In this document: positions 56,553 to 64,000 of the stretch, piece by piece
Layout of the letters: each line of letters starts with the position of its first letter
Position numbering within the stretch: the first letter of the stretch is position 1
Origin: Pigmentiphaga kullae
Lineage (GTDB): Bacteria > Pseudomonadota > Gammaproteobacteria > Burkholderiales > Burkholderiaceae_B
Direction of reading: 5' to 3'
Assembly: GCF_004216695.1 (NCBI RefSeq)
Contig: NZ_SGXC01000002.1
Span: 558,001-622,000, forward strand
DNA length: 64,000 bases
Program-made: the position numbers and the translations under genes
The notes under the pieces: model-generated
What the model saw: the letters and a program-made list of their open reading frames with translations, nothing else
Told to the model about the DNA's origin: nothing
The model's database searches: none

Positions 56553-57182
56553 TCAACAGGGGCGCAGCGCCGCGGCGAAGGTATCGGCCAGGCGGCGCAC
56601 GATGCGCGCGCGTTGGGTCGTGACGCCGCGTGCGATCGCATCGTCGGCCAGTCCATGCATGGAATGGAACATCATGATGGCCATGGCATGGCTGTCGGCC
56701 ACCCGCCAGGCGCCCGAGGCGGCACCGGCTTCCAGCAGGGCTTCCAGTTGCACGATGATGGGGTTGTCCTTCATGAGTTCGCGGCTGGCCGGATGCGGGT
56801 CGTGGAAGAGCATGTCGTGCAGCATGACCTGGTCCATCAGCCCGTCCAGCATGGCGGTGAACCAGGCGCGCAGCCGGGCGTTCCATCCTTTTTCGCCGGA
56901 AGCCGCGCGGCGTCCCACGGCGGCGTCCACGCGCTGGCAGAAGCCCAGGACGAAGCGTTCCCTGAGCGCGCCCAGCAGTTCTTCCCGAGAGGAAAAGTAC
57001 AGGTAGAACGTGCCCTTGGAGACCAGGGCGGCGGTGGTGATGTCGTCGACGCTGGTCTGGGCCACGCCCTTTTGCAGGAAGAGGCGTTCGGCCGCATCCA
57101 GCAGTTCGGCGCGCCGGCTCTGCGGCGCGCGCACACGCGGACGCGGCGCGGCGGAGGTGGCGCCGGAGGGTTCAGCGGGCAT
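56553..57182 (-). CDS. TetR-family transcriptional regulator
   Basis: A 209-residue TetR protein: helix-turn-helix at about 22-72 (RRAELLDAAERLFLQKG, then SVDDITTAALVSKGTFYLYF) and an all-helical ligand-binding part, with MMFHSMHGLADDAIARG near the end. It overlaps the 3' end of the small-protein gene by 11 bases and is 17 bases from the MFS gene it probably controls. Ligand unknown. Confidence 0.9.
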   Translation of the reverse strand: MPAEPSGATSAAPRPRVRAPQSRRAELLDAAERLFLQKGVAQTSVDDITTAALVSKGTFYLYFSSREELLGALRERFVLGFCQRVDAAVGRRAASGEKGWNARLRAWFTAMLDGLMDQVMLHDMLFHDPHPASRELMKDNPIIVQLEALLEAGAASGAWRVADSHAMAIMMFHSMHGLADDAIARGVTTQRARIVRRLADTFAAALRPC

Positions 57183-57618
57183 CCGTTTTTCCTTGCACGG
57201 CAGCCACGACCGCCGCTTCGTCGAATGGCAGGCCGCGCGGCGTGAATACCCGGTCGCGCAGCCAGGCCAGCGCCGAGGGCAGGTCGGCGAAGATCGCGGC
57301 CGGGACGCCGAACAGCTTCTCGACGTTCATCCGGGAGACCCGCTCGAACTCCTCGGGCGGGACCACGCTGGCCATGCCCATCACCTGTTCGCGTATGGCC
57401 TGGCCCTGTCGGCCGAACCACTGTTTGACGTGTTGCGCGGCGCCGGGCGGATGGGTCAGCGACGAGGCGTCGGTGAACACGCGCAGGGAGGCGAATGCCT
57501 GCCCGCGCGCCAGCCAGTCGTCCCACGCCCGGGAGAAATCCTGGGTGTCCGCCAGTGTGGGGGCGCCGGCGGAGACGCTGACGACGAGCGGCCAATGCCC
57601 GAGATCGTGATGTTGCAT
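57172..57618 (-). CDS. Uncharacterised SpoIIAA/STAS-like small protein
   Basis: A 148-residue soluble protein whose opening (WPLVVSVSAGAPTLADTQDFSRAWDDWLAR, in part, then FASLRVFTDASS) has the beta-alpha-beta order of STAS/SpoIIAA-like domains, although the link is weak. The start at 57618 places a short leader after the Fur box; a longer frame would begin inside the Fur box itself. It is the first gene of the unit with TetR and the MFS exporter. I have no family name for it. Confidence 0.65.
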   Translation of the reverse strand: MQHHDLGHWPLVVSVSAGAPTLADTQDFSRAWDDWLARGQAFASLRVFTDASSLTHPPGAAQHVKQWFGRQGQAIREQVMGMASVVPPEEFERVSRMNVEKLFGVPAAIFADLPSALAWLRDRVFTPRGLPFDEAAVVAAVQGKTDAR

Positions 57619-57657
57619 GACGAGCCTCTTATCCGTTGACGAGTGGATACGATTCAA

Positions 57658-57676
57658 ATTAATGAGAATCGTTATC
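57658..57676. promoter_or_regulatory. Fur box
   Basis: ATTAATGAGAATCGTTATC matches the 19-bp Fur consensus (GATAATGATAATCATTATC) at 15 of 19 positions by hand count. It lies 40 bases before the small-protein gene at 57618 on the minus strand, so iron should repress that gene, TetR and the MFS exporter. It is past the stop of the PepSY gene. Confidence 0.75.
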
Positions 57677-57709
57677 GTTATTGGATAATGACCGGCGGTC
57701 ATTAACTTG

Positions 57710-59215
57710 TCAAGCCCGGAAGCTGCGCCTGGACAGGCGCAGCCGGCGCCAGCCGATGACGAGTCCCGTGAGGCTCAGTGCGAGGCCGCCCAGGCTGAAC
57801 AGGATCAGTACCGCGTCCCACAGCGGCCTGTGCTCCAGCAGCGGCAGCCAGTCCCAGCTGTGCAGCATGGCGAACAGCCAGCGCGAGGCGCGGCGCGAGC
57901 GGTCGGTGCTGTTCAGGACGGAACCGGTATATGGATCCAGGTGTACCCAGGTCGCTGCGGGATCGTCGAACTCGATGCGCCAGACCGGCAGCGGCTTGTT
58001 GCCGCCACCCGTCATGGTGTGCGGCGCCCGGTCGTAGTAGTGCAGGTCGTAGCGGTCGAGCACCTGGATGCGGGCGAGGGGGGCGGCCACGAGTCCCGCC
58101 GCCGCGTGGCGCAGCTCGCCGGGGTCCAGGCCGACGGCCCGCGCGGTCCGGGCATCGAGCAGCGCGGGGCGGCCGGCCGGGCCATAGGCCAGGACGAGTT
58201 CGCGCCCCAGGCGATGGACCCAGCGCAGTTCGCGGATGTCGCCGCCTCGGGCCAGCAGCATCTGCACGGAGGCGGCGCCGGCGGGCATCGCGCCCGTGTG
58301 GCCGTACACGGCGGCGACGGCAGGCCCGCCGCGGCCGCTGCCGAATACGCCCCATGGGTTCATGGACATCAGGCCGCTGAAGATCCAGGTGAGCGTGGTC
58401 AGCGCGAACGCCAGTCCCGCCAGGTGGTGCCAGCGCATCATGCCGGCCCGGTACGGCGAGCGCGAGCCGCTGCGGTAGGGGCGCGCGAAGCGCCAGCGCA
58501 GCAGCCCTACGACGGTGCCGGTCAGCGCGACGGCGATGCCGGCGATGGACAGGCCGTCGACGATGGCGGCCCAGTGGCGATCGAAAAGATTGCCGCGGAA
58601 TGGGTAGAGCCAATGGATCCACGCGCCCGCGTAGTTCCAGGTGCGCTCGGTGCGAGGCGCATCGCGCACCACTTCGCCGGTGCGGCTGGAGATGTACAGC
58701 AGCGTGCCCGCTTCGTCGTCCAGTTGCACGCGGTGCAGCGGCCGGTGCGGATCCAGGGCGCGCGAGTGCGTGTGCGCGTCCTCGTGCACCAGACCCGCAT
58801 AGTGCGCCTGGACGCCGCCGCCGGCGTAGGCGGCCGCGCTGGCCAGGGCATGGGCGGCGTCGATTGCGCGCAGCATCGTTCCTGTCGCGGCGTCGATGGC
58901 CACGGGCGCGCCGATCCGCGAGCCATCCGCCAGCGTGGCCAGGTAGACCGGCCGGCCGGCGCTGGCCGCCGACAGCCGCAGGTCTTGCGGCATCGAGGGG
59001 ATGCCGGCCGCCGCCAGCGCCTGCGCGGGTCCGAGCAGAGGCGCCGCCGGGTCCAGGGAAGGAAGGTGCTGCAGGCGCTCGGCCGCCGTAAGCCTGGGAT
59101 AGCCGACGTACATCATGACCACGCCCGAGGCGAACCACATGACGAAAAACGCGCACATCACGATGCCCAGCCACCGATGCAGCAGATAGAGCCAGCGCTT
59201 GAGGCGTGAATGCAT
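57710..59215 (-). CDS. PepSY-domain membrane protein (siderophore/metal reduction type)
   Basis: A 501-residue inner-membrane protein with four helix clusters: about 12-36 (LLHRWLGIVMCAFFVMWFASGVVMM, in part), 195-215, 265-285 and 470-495. PepSY-type periplasmic domains lie between them. Histidines within helices (HRW, HHLAG, HSWDWLP) resemble a diheme b-type reductase arrangement as in the PepSY_TM family, which includes ferric-siderophore reductases. It starts nine bases after the TonB-dependent receptor gene's stop and is coexpressed with it. Likely task: reduction or release of the metal brought in by the receptor. Confidence 0.88.
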   Translation of the reverse strand: MHSRLKRWLYLLHRWLGIVMCAFFVMWFASGVVMMYVGYPRLTAAERLQHLPSLDPAAPLLGPAQALAAAGIPSMPQDLRLSAASAGRPVYLATLADGSRIGAPVAIDAATGTMLRAIDAAHALASAAAYAGGGVQAHYAGLVHEDAHTHSRALDPHRPLHRVQLDDEAGTLLYISSRTGEVVRDAPRTERTWNYAGAWIHWLYPFRGNLFDRHWAAIVDGLSIAGIAVALTGTVVGLLRWRFARPYRSGSRSPYRAGMMRWHHLAGLAFALTTLTWIFSGLMSMNPWGVFGSGRGGPAVAAVYGHTGAMPAGAASVQMLLARGGDIRELRWVHRLGRELVLAYGPAGRPALLDARTARAVGLDPGELRHAAAGLVAAPLARIQVLDRYDLHYYDRAPHTMTGGGNKPLPVWRIEFDDPAATWVHLDPYTGSVLNSTDRSRRASRWLFAMLHSWDWLPLLEHRPLWDAVLILFSLGGLALSLTGLVIGWRRLRLSRRSFRA

Positions 59216-59224
59216 GGCCGCCTC

Positions 59225-61444
59225 CTAGAACGCGATCCGCAGGCTGACGTCGGCGGTGCGCGGGGCGCCCAGGTAGGCCATGGTCGGCGTCATGTTGGCC
59301 GCATAGACCTTGTCGGTCAGGTTGCGGATGCGCGCAACGATCGCGGTGCGGCGGTCGATGCGGTAGCTCACCCCCAGGTCCACCAGCAGATAGGCGGGCC
59401 AGGACACGGTGTTGGCCGCGTCGGCGTACACGCGGCCCACGCGGCGCAGTCCGACGCTGGCCTGCAGCGCGGGCGTGACGGCATAGGACACCCACAGGTT
59501 GGCGACCATGGCCGGTGTGTTGGTCGGACGCTTGCCCGCCAGCGACACGCCGCCCTGCGTGTAGTCGTCGTAGCGCGCATCGACGTAGGCGACGTTGCCC
59601 TGGACGGACCAGCGTCGGTCGGGCTGCAGGCCCACGGCCAGTTCCATGCCCCGGGACGACTGCTCGCCCACGAGCACGGTCAGGCTGCTGTCGTTCGGAT
59701 CCTGGCTGGCGATGTTCCGGCGCGAGATGCGATAGGCGGCCAGCGTGGCCGTTCCCTTGCCTTCCCAGAAATCCAGTTTGCCACCCACCTCGGCCTGGCG
59801 GCCGGAGGTCAGTTCGCTGTTGTTGCGTACGTCCGCGAACGAGGCGGTGGACAGCACGCCCGAGGGCGGATCCGCGGCGGTGGCGTACTGGGCGTAGAGC
59901 GCCGCGTCCTGCGTGACGTCCCAGACCAGGCCGATGCGCCCCGTGGTCGGGTGATAGCTGCGGCGGAACTCGGCCGGGTTGGCGGCGGTGATCTCGCGCC
60001 GGTTGGTCAGGTCGAGCTGGATGCGCTCGTGGCGCAGCGCGGTGACCAGGTGCAGGTCGTGCCGCAGCGCGGTGCGGTTCTCGGCATAGATCGCGAGGGT
60101 GCGCACCTTGTTGTCGCGGTCGGGCCGGAAACCCGGCGACATGCCGGGAATGTCGAAGAAGCGCTCGGTGCCGTAGTCGTAGGGATTGACTGTGCCGATC
60201 GTGCCGGACAGGCTGTTCGGAAAGCGTGTCTGGCGGTTCACGCTGACGTCCGCGCCGAAGGCCCAGTCGCTTTTCAGGCCGGCGATCTCGCCATGGTAGA
60301 TGCCATCGATGCGGTTGCCCACCAGGTGCTGGTCGTGCCGCTGCAGCAGCGCGCTGGACCGGATTACCTGGGTGTTGTCGGCGTTGAAGCGGTAGTTCTC
60401 GACGTTGCGGTAGTCGCGCAGAGCGTCGTAGACGTAGAAGGTATTGCGCCATTGCAGCTTGTCGCCGGTCCGCCATTCGGCGATCGATCGCAGCCATTGC
60501 ACGCGCTGGATGTACACCCCGTCGGCACTGTTGTAGTTCTTGAAGCGGGTGCCATCGTCGATGCGCGCGGTGCCGGCGATCGGGTTCAGCAGCGGCGTGC
60601 CCCAGTAGGGACGGTCGACGTGCTCGTGCTGGTATTCATAGGCCAGGGTGTGGGTGAAGCCATTGCCGAAATCGGACAGTACCGAGGCCGCGAGCTGCGT
60701 GGCGCGCGTGCCCGTGCCGTCCACCCAACTGTCGGCGTCGCGATGATTGAGGTCCAGGCGCAGGTAGTGGCCCGGGCCGCCGGCCTCGCCCGCGATGCGC
60801 CGATTCAGGCCGACGGAGGCTTCCTTGAGCCCGTTGCTGCCCAGGCGCAGCTGGCCTTCGGAGATGTCCTCGCGCCGGGCCAGCTTCGTCACATAGTTGA
60901 TCGATCCGCCCACGGCTCCCGCGCCGAATAGAAAGCTGGACGGGCCGCCGATGGCCTCGACGCGTTCGTAGATCCAGCTGTCCACGGGACGGGCGGCGAT
61001 CGAATACTGGACATTGATGCCGTTGAACAACTGGCCGATGGAGCCGGTGCCGAAGCCGCGATAGCTCACGCCCACGTTGCCGGGCGCGTCGTGGGAGGTC
61101 ACGCCCGGGATGGCGCGCAGAATCTCCTGCGTGTTCTGCGCGCCCCGCGCATCGATGGTGGCGCGATCGACCACGGTGATCGAGGCGGGGGTCTCGCGGG
61201 CGGTCAGGCCGAGATTGCTGGCGGCCGAGGCCGGCGTGTCGAGGTTGAGCTTGCCGTTGGGCGTGTCGGCGCGGCTACGGACTTCGACGGCTGGCAGGGC
61301 CTGTTCAGGGGCGGCCTGGGCATGGACGGGCGCCACAAGCACCTGGCAGGCGGCGAGCAGGCCGGCGCATGCCGGGCCGGAACGGGATGGGCGCGGGGCG
61401 GCGCGATGCGCGCGCGGGCGCATCGGAAAGACGGAAGTGGACAC
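59225..61444 (-). CDS. TonB-dependent siderophore-type outer-membrane receptor
   Basis: A 739-residue receptor. An N-terminal signal (about 1-44, ending PVHAQA) precedes the TonB box region (PAVEVRSRADT), plug domain (about 80-175, with RETPASITVVDRATID and VEAIGGPSSFLFGAGAVGGSIN, in part) and a 22-strand barrel ending in ADVSLRIAF, whose final Phe is the outer-membrane signature. The layout is TIGR01783, the siderophore receptor family. The upstream DUF2946 gene and downstream PepSY gene form an uptake unit, seen also with copper receptors, so the ligand may be a ferric siderophore or a copper complex. M8 is an alternative start. Confidence 0.92.
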   Translation of the reverse strand: MSTSVFPMRPRAHRAAPRPSRSGPACAGLLAACQVLVAPVHAQAAPEQALPAVEVRSRADTPNGKLNLDTPASAASNLGLTARETPASITVVDRATIDARGAQNTQEILRAIPGVTSHDAPGNVGVSYRGFGTGSIGQLFNGINVQYSIAARPVDSWIYERVEAIGGPSSFLFGAGAVGGSINYVTKLARREDISEGQLRLGSNGLKEASVGLNRRIAGEAGGPGHYLRLDLNHRDADSWVDGTGTRATQLAASVLSDFGNGFTHTLAYEYQHEHVDRPYWGTPLLNPIAGTARIDDGTRFKNYNSADGVYIQRVQWLRSIAEWRTGDKLQWRNTFYVYDALRDYRNVENYRFNADNTQVIRSSALLQRHDQHLVGNRIDGIYHGEIAGLKSDWAFGADVSVNRQTRFPNSLSGTIGTVNPYDYGTERFFDIPGMSPGFRPDRDNKVRTLAIYAENRTALRHDLHLVTALRHERIQLDLTNRREITAANPAEFRRSYHPTTGRIGLVWDVTQDAALYAQYATAADPPSGVLSTASFADVRNNSELTSGRQAEVGGKLDFWEGKGTATLAAYRISRRNIASQDPNDSSLTVLVGEQSSRGMELAVGLQPDRRWSVQGNVAYVDARYDDYTQGGVSLAGKRPTNTPAMVANLWVSYAVTPALQASVGLRRVGRVYADAANTVSWPAYLLVDLGVSYRIDRRTAIVARIRNLTDKVYAANMTPTMAYLGAPRTADVSLRIAF

Positions 61445-61519
61445 GAACGACTCCTGGTCGGCCGCGCGCGGGCGCGGCAGGGCGAAGCGGCGCTGCCACG
61501 CGGGCAGGGCCGGGCGGGA

Positions 61520-61930
61520 TCAGGAAGCGGCCGTGAGGGGTGGCGCGCGGGAGGGCGGCGGACGCGAGATGGGCGTCGTGCCCAGGAGCGGAGCGGGAGG
61601 AAGCGCCGGCGCCTCGGCCGAGACGACGAAGCCGACCAGCACGAGACCGCCACCGGGAGACGGCAGCGCGACGGCGGCATGGAGCCGGCAATACGGGCAG
61701 TCGGCGGACGTGGTGGCCGAGTCGTCCTGCGACGGCTGGGAGCCGTCGTCCGACAGCTTGACCTGTTTCGGGCCGTAGACGCTGCAAAGTTCGACCCAGG
61801 TGTCGGACGGGCGGGCCAGCGTGTTGGCGATGGCCGGCGCCAGCATCCCCCAGAGCAGCGCGAGCAGGACCAGCATCGCGATGCCGCGATGGCGGTCCTG
61901 CCTGGAGAATCGGAGGGATGGCCGATGCAT
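61520..61930 (-). CDS. DUF2946 family protein
   Basis: A 136-residue exported small protein: one hydrophobic segment (about 18-38) and then a periplasmic part with C in LCSVYGPKQVK and the paired DCPYCRLHAAVA, the Cys/His-containing motif that marks DUF2946. Proteins of this family are usually found beside TonB-dependent receptors for copper or siderophores; metal binding is assumed. Here it lies 75 bases upstream of the receptor gene, same strand. It is divergent from the M28 peptidase gene. The tail is proline-rich. Confidence 0.78.
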   Translation of the reverse strand: MHRPSLRFSRQDRHRGIAMLVLLALLWGMLAPAIANTLARPSDTWVELCSVYGPKQVKLSDDGSQPSQDDSATTSADCPYCRLHAAVALPSPGGGLVLVGFVVSAEAPALPPAPLLGTTPISRPPPSRAPPLTAAS

Positions 61931-62117
61931 GCTCGAGTCGGGAACGATCGGGCCGGCGGGCCCGGGAGACGCGGCAGTATGGGCAGGAAATCCGGTGGCG
62001 TCAATTCGCGGCCCGTGCTTGCGGCCGGGCCAGGACAGCTGCGGCCTTGAACGATTCGATGGGGGCGTTGCGGATACCTTCTGTTACGATCGCCGTCGAT
62101 TCTTCAAGGATGCTCCA

Positions 62118-63650
62118 TTGGCTTCGCAAATCATCGAACCCCGCCTGGCCAGGCTGGCGGCGCTGGCCGCCGCGGTGCTGGCGCTCGCAAGCTGCGGCGG
62201 CGACGGGGCCGTCGTGCCCGGGACCGCCTGTGCCCAACAGGTCAACGACACCGAAGGCAAACTGCTGGCCTGCATGACGCTGGAGGGCGTCATGGTCCAT
62301 CTGCGCGAGTTCGAGCGCATCGCAAAGGCTAACGGCGGGCATCGGGCCTCGGGATCGTCCGGCTACGAGGCTTCGGGGGCTTATGCGGAGCAGGTGCTGC
62401 GCGGCGCCGGCTATGCGGTCGCGCGCGAGTCCTTCGATTTCGTCCGATACGAGGACCTGGGCGGGAGCCTGCTGCGCCAGGCCGGACCGGGGCCGGCGGC
62501 CGACTTCGAACATCGGGTCATGGACTATTCCGGCTCCGGCGATGTATCGGCGCAAGCGCATATCGTGGGTGCCCGGGGCTGTACGGCCGAGGATTACACC
62601 GGATTCCCGGCGAACGGCATCGCCCTGATCGAGCGGGGCGATTGCAGCTTCGACCGGAAGATCGGTCTTGCCCGCGAAGCCGGTGCCGCGGGCGCCGTGG
62701 TCTACAACAACGCCGAGGGCATGGTCCATGGCGCGTTGACCCCGGAGCTGGCCGCCGACATTCCGGTACTGGAGGCCACGCAGGCCGTGGGCCGGCACCT
62801 GGTCGGCACGCCCGGCCTGGTGCTGCGGATTGCCGCCTCGACCCGGCGCGAGCCCGCGACCACCTTCAACCTGATCGCCGAGGGCCGCGGCGGCGACGAT
62901 AGCCACGTGGTCATGGTGGGTGCGCATCTGGACTCGGTCCAGGCCGGTCCAGGCATCAACGACAACGGCAGCGGCTCGGCGGCCGTGCTGGAGACCGCGG
63001 TGCAACTGGCGCGCACGCCGACGCGGTACAGGCTGCGCTTTGCCTTGTGGGGCGCCGAGGAGGACGGCGTCCTGGGTTCCGCCGACTACGTCGGCAAGCT
63101 GGCGCCCGAAGCGTTGGCGAAGATCGCGATGTACCTGAACTTCGACATGATCGGATCGCCCAATCCGGGCTATTTCATCTATGACGGCGACAACTCCGAC
63201 GGCCGCAGCGACGGGCCGGGGCCGGCCGGCTCGGAAGTGATCGAGCGGACCTTCGAGCGTTTCTATGCCGCCCGCAACACGCCGTTCAAGGGTACGCCGT
63301 TCGACGGCCGTTCGGACTATGGCCCGTTCATCGGGCTGGGGATTCCCGCCGGCGGCATCTCGTCGGGCGTGGACGAGACCAAGACCGAGGCGGACGTCGC
63401 GCTGTGGGGCGGGACCGCCGGCATCACGTTCGACCCTTGCTACCATGCCGCCTGCGACAACCTGTCGAACCTGGACCCTGCCGCGCTGGAGCTGAACAGC
63501 AGGGCGGTGGCGGCGGCGACGCTGCATCATGCCAACGACCTGCAAGGTATCCTGCGGATCACGCCGGCGGACGGCGCCGCGCGTTCGATGCGAGCCGCCT
63601 ATACGCCGCCCGCCGACATGCGGCCCAGGCACCTGCCAGCGTTGCGCTAG
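62118..63650 (+). CDS. Secreted M28-family metallopeptidase lipoprotein with PA domain
   Basis: A 510-residue exported peptidase from TTG 62118, chosen because AAGGA lies eight bases before it and because the signal peptide (LARLAALAAAVLALASC) starts there; an upstream ATG frame would add 106 meaningless residues. The lipobox LASC makes it a lipoprotein. A PA domain (about 130-250, with GIALIERGDCSFDRK) precedes the M28 zinc peptidase (GAHLDSVQAGPGINDNGSG, WGAEEDGVLGSADY, NFDMIGSPNPGY, ITFDPCYHAACDN), which has the H, D, EE, D and H ligands. Aminopeptidase activity is expected. Divergent from DUF2946. Confidence 0.9.
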   Translation: MASQIIEPRLARLAALAAAVLALASCGGDGAVVPGTACAQQVNDTEGKLLACMTLEGVMVHLREFERIAKANGGHRASGSSGYEASGAYAEQVLRGAGYAVARESFDFVRYEDLGGSLLRQAGPGPAADFEHRVMDYSGSGDVSAQAHIVGARGCTAEDYTGFPANGIALIERGDCSFDRKIGLAREAGAAGAVVYNNAEGMVHGALTPELAADIPVLEATQAVGRHLVGTPGLVLRIAASTRREPATTFNLIAEGRGGDDSHVVMVGAHLDSVQAGPGINDNGSGSAAVLETAVQLARTPTRYRLRFALWGAEEDGVLGSADYVGKLAPEALAKIAMYLNFDMIGSPNPGYFIYDGDNSDGRSDGPGPAGSEVIERTFERFYAARNTPFKGTPFDGRSDYGPFIGLGIPAGGISSGVDETKTEADVALWGGTAGITFDPCYHAACDNLSNLDPAALELNSRAVAAATLHHANDLQGILRITPADGAARSMRAAYTPPADMRPRHLPALR

Positions 63651-63652
63651 CG

Positions 63653-64000
63653 TCAGCTTGCGGACGACGGCCGGTTCGCGCCCCACAGGATGGCCACGCC
63701 GATCAGCGAGGACACGATGGAGCCGATGAAGACCGCGACCTTGGCCGCGGCGAAGTCGGTGTCCACCGGGAAGGCCTGCCCGGAAATGAACAGGGACATG
63801 GTGAAGCCTATGCCGGCCAGCGCGCCGGCGCCCACCAACTGACGCCACGAGTAATCGGCGGGCTTGCGCGCGATGCCCAGCCGGACGGCGATGACCGAGG
63901 CCAGCACGAGCCCCAGCGGCTTGCCGACGACCAGCCCGGCGATGATGGCCAGCGACAACTGGCCGTGGCTGGACAGCACGTCGGGCGCCAGCGCCACGCC
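63653..64000 (-). CDS. nhaA: NhaA Na+/H+ antiporter, C-terminal part (N-terminus beyond the window)
   Basis: The last 115 residues of a protein that begins past the window's end. LVVGKPLGLVLASVIAVRLGIARKP (in part) and LAGIGFTMSLFISGQAF are the helix 10-11 motifs of NhaA; the lysine in GKPLG corresponds to the K300 region of the E. coli protein. Three helices remain. It exchanges sodium for protons across the inner membrane. It converges on the M28 peptidase gene, two bases away. Confidence 0.92.
   Translation of the reverse strand, partial: GVALAPDVLSSHGQLSLAIIAGLVVGKPLGLVLASVIAVRLGIARKPADYSWRQLVGAGALAGIGFTMSLFISGQAFPVDTDFAAAKVAVFIGSIVSSLIGVAILWGANRPSSAS

Noticed and set aside
61800-62117. 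N-terminal extension of the M28 peptidase
   Set aside because: It would place the lipoprotein signal more than 100 residues into the protein and overlaps the divergent DUF2946 gene; TTG 62118 has a ribosome-binding site and a proper signal peptide.

Overview
The window looks like chromosome from a high-GC betaproteobacterium of the Burkholderiales, most likely Alcaligenaceae (Bordetella/Achromobacter-like). This is inferred from the strong GC bias at third codon positions, a Bug-type (TctC) solute-binding protein inside a catabolic operon, many LysR/IclR/AraC/GlxA regulators next to catabolic genes, and a GC-rich hairpin repeat of the kind scattered through Burkholderiales genomes. No rRNA, tRNA, CRISPR array, transposase or prophage gene was found.

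Layout. 1-7.1 kb: end of a DUF2938 membrane protein, an EamA exporter overlapping a membrane diguanylate cyclase, the RNA helicase DbpA, and a divergent pair made of a membrane-anchored DJ-1/PfpI protein and a GlxA-type regulator. 6.8-7.6 kb: a two-gene unit of a HicA-like protein and an HTH partner behind a palindromic promoter (toxin-antitoxin candidate). 7.6-12.1 kb: a tight four-gene minus-strand operon with a membrane di-iron hydroxylase, a membrane fatty-acid desaturase, a fusion of a ketoacyl-ACP synthase III to a haem-oxygenase-like di-iron oxidase, and an unrecognised protein. It looks like an undescribed fatty-acid-derived biosynthetic system and is the most interesting part of the window. 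12.3-22.7 kb: GNAT enzyme, AraC regulator and a molybdenum hydroxylase operon (large subunit fused to a CoxG domain, FAD subunit, 2Fe-2S subunit) followed by an acyl-CoA ligase, a crotonase, an MFS permease and, on the other strand, an OsmC protein. 22.7-28.7 kb: decayed ECF sigma gene, orphan HipB-like regulator, SDR, and five glycosyltransferase-type genes, probably for a surface glycan.

28.8-40.2 kb: a ten-kilobase plus-strand operon related to acyclic terpene utilisation: AtuA, AtuA-related protein, both subunits of a biotin-dependent acyl-CoA carboxylase, CoA transferase, MaoC-type protein, Bug protein and two crotonases. It ends against two tandem IclR genes. It has a good promoter and a 9-bp direct repeat two helical turns apart. 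40.3-44.9 kb: DkgB, an MFS carrier, a small ribbon-helix-helix repressor with a VOC protein and a methyltransferase, and a lipoprotein. 44.8-48.1 kb: alkylation repair genes (Ada with a degenerate metal site, AlkB) flanking a beta-CASP metallo-hydrolase. 48.3-57.6 kb: mechanosensitive channel, ChrA, LysR with an aldo-keto reductase, Rrf2 with a thioredoxin-reductase-like flavoprotein, and an MFS/TetR/small-protein operon behind a Fur box. 57.7-64.0 kb: DUF2946, TonB-dependent receptor and PepSY protein (metal uptake), a secreted M28 peptidase lipoprotein, and the C-terminal part of NhaA.

Start codons were chosen from ribosome-binding sites, gene overlaps and family N-termini. All functional calls come from reading motifs; no database search was run.
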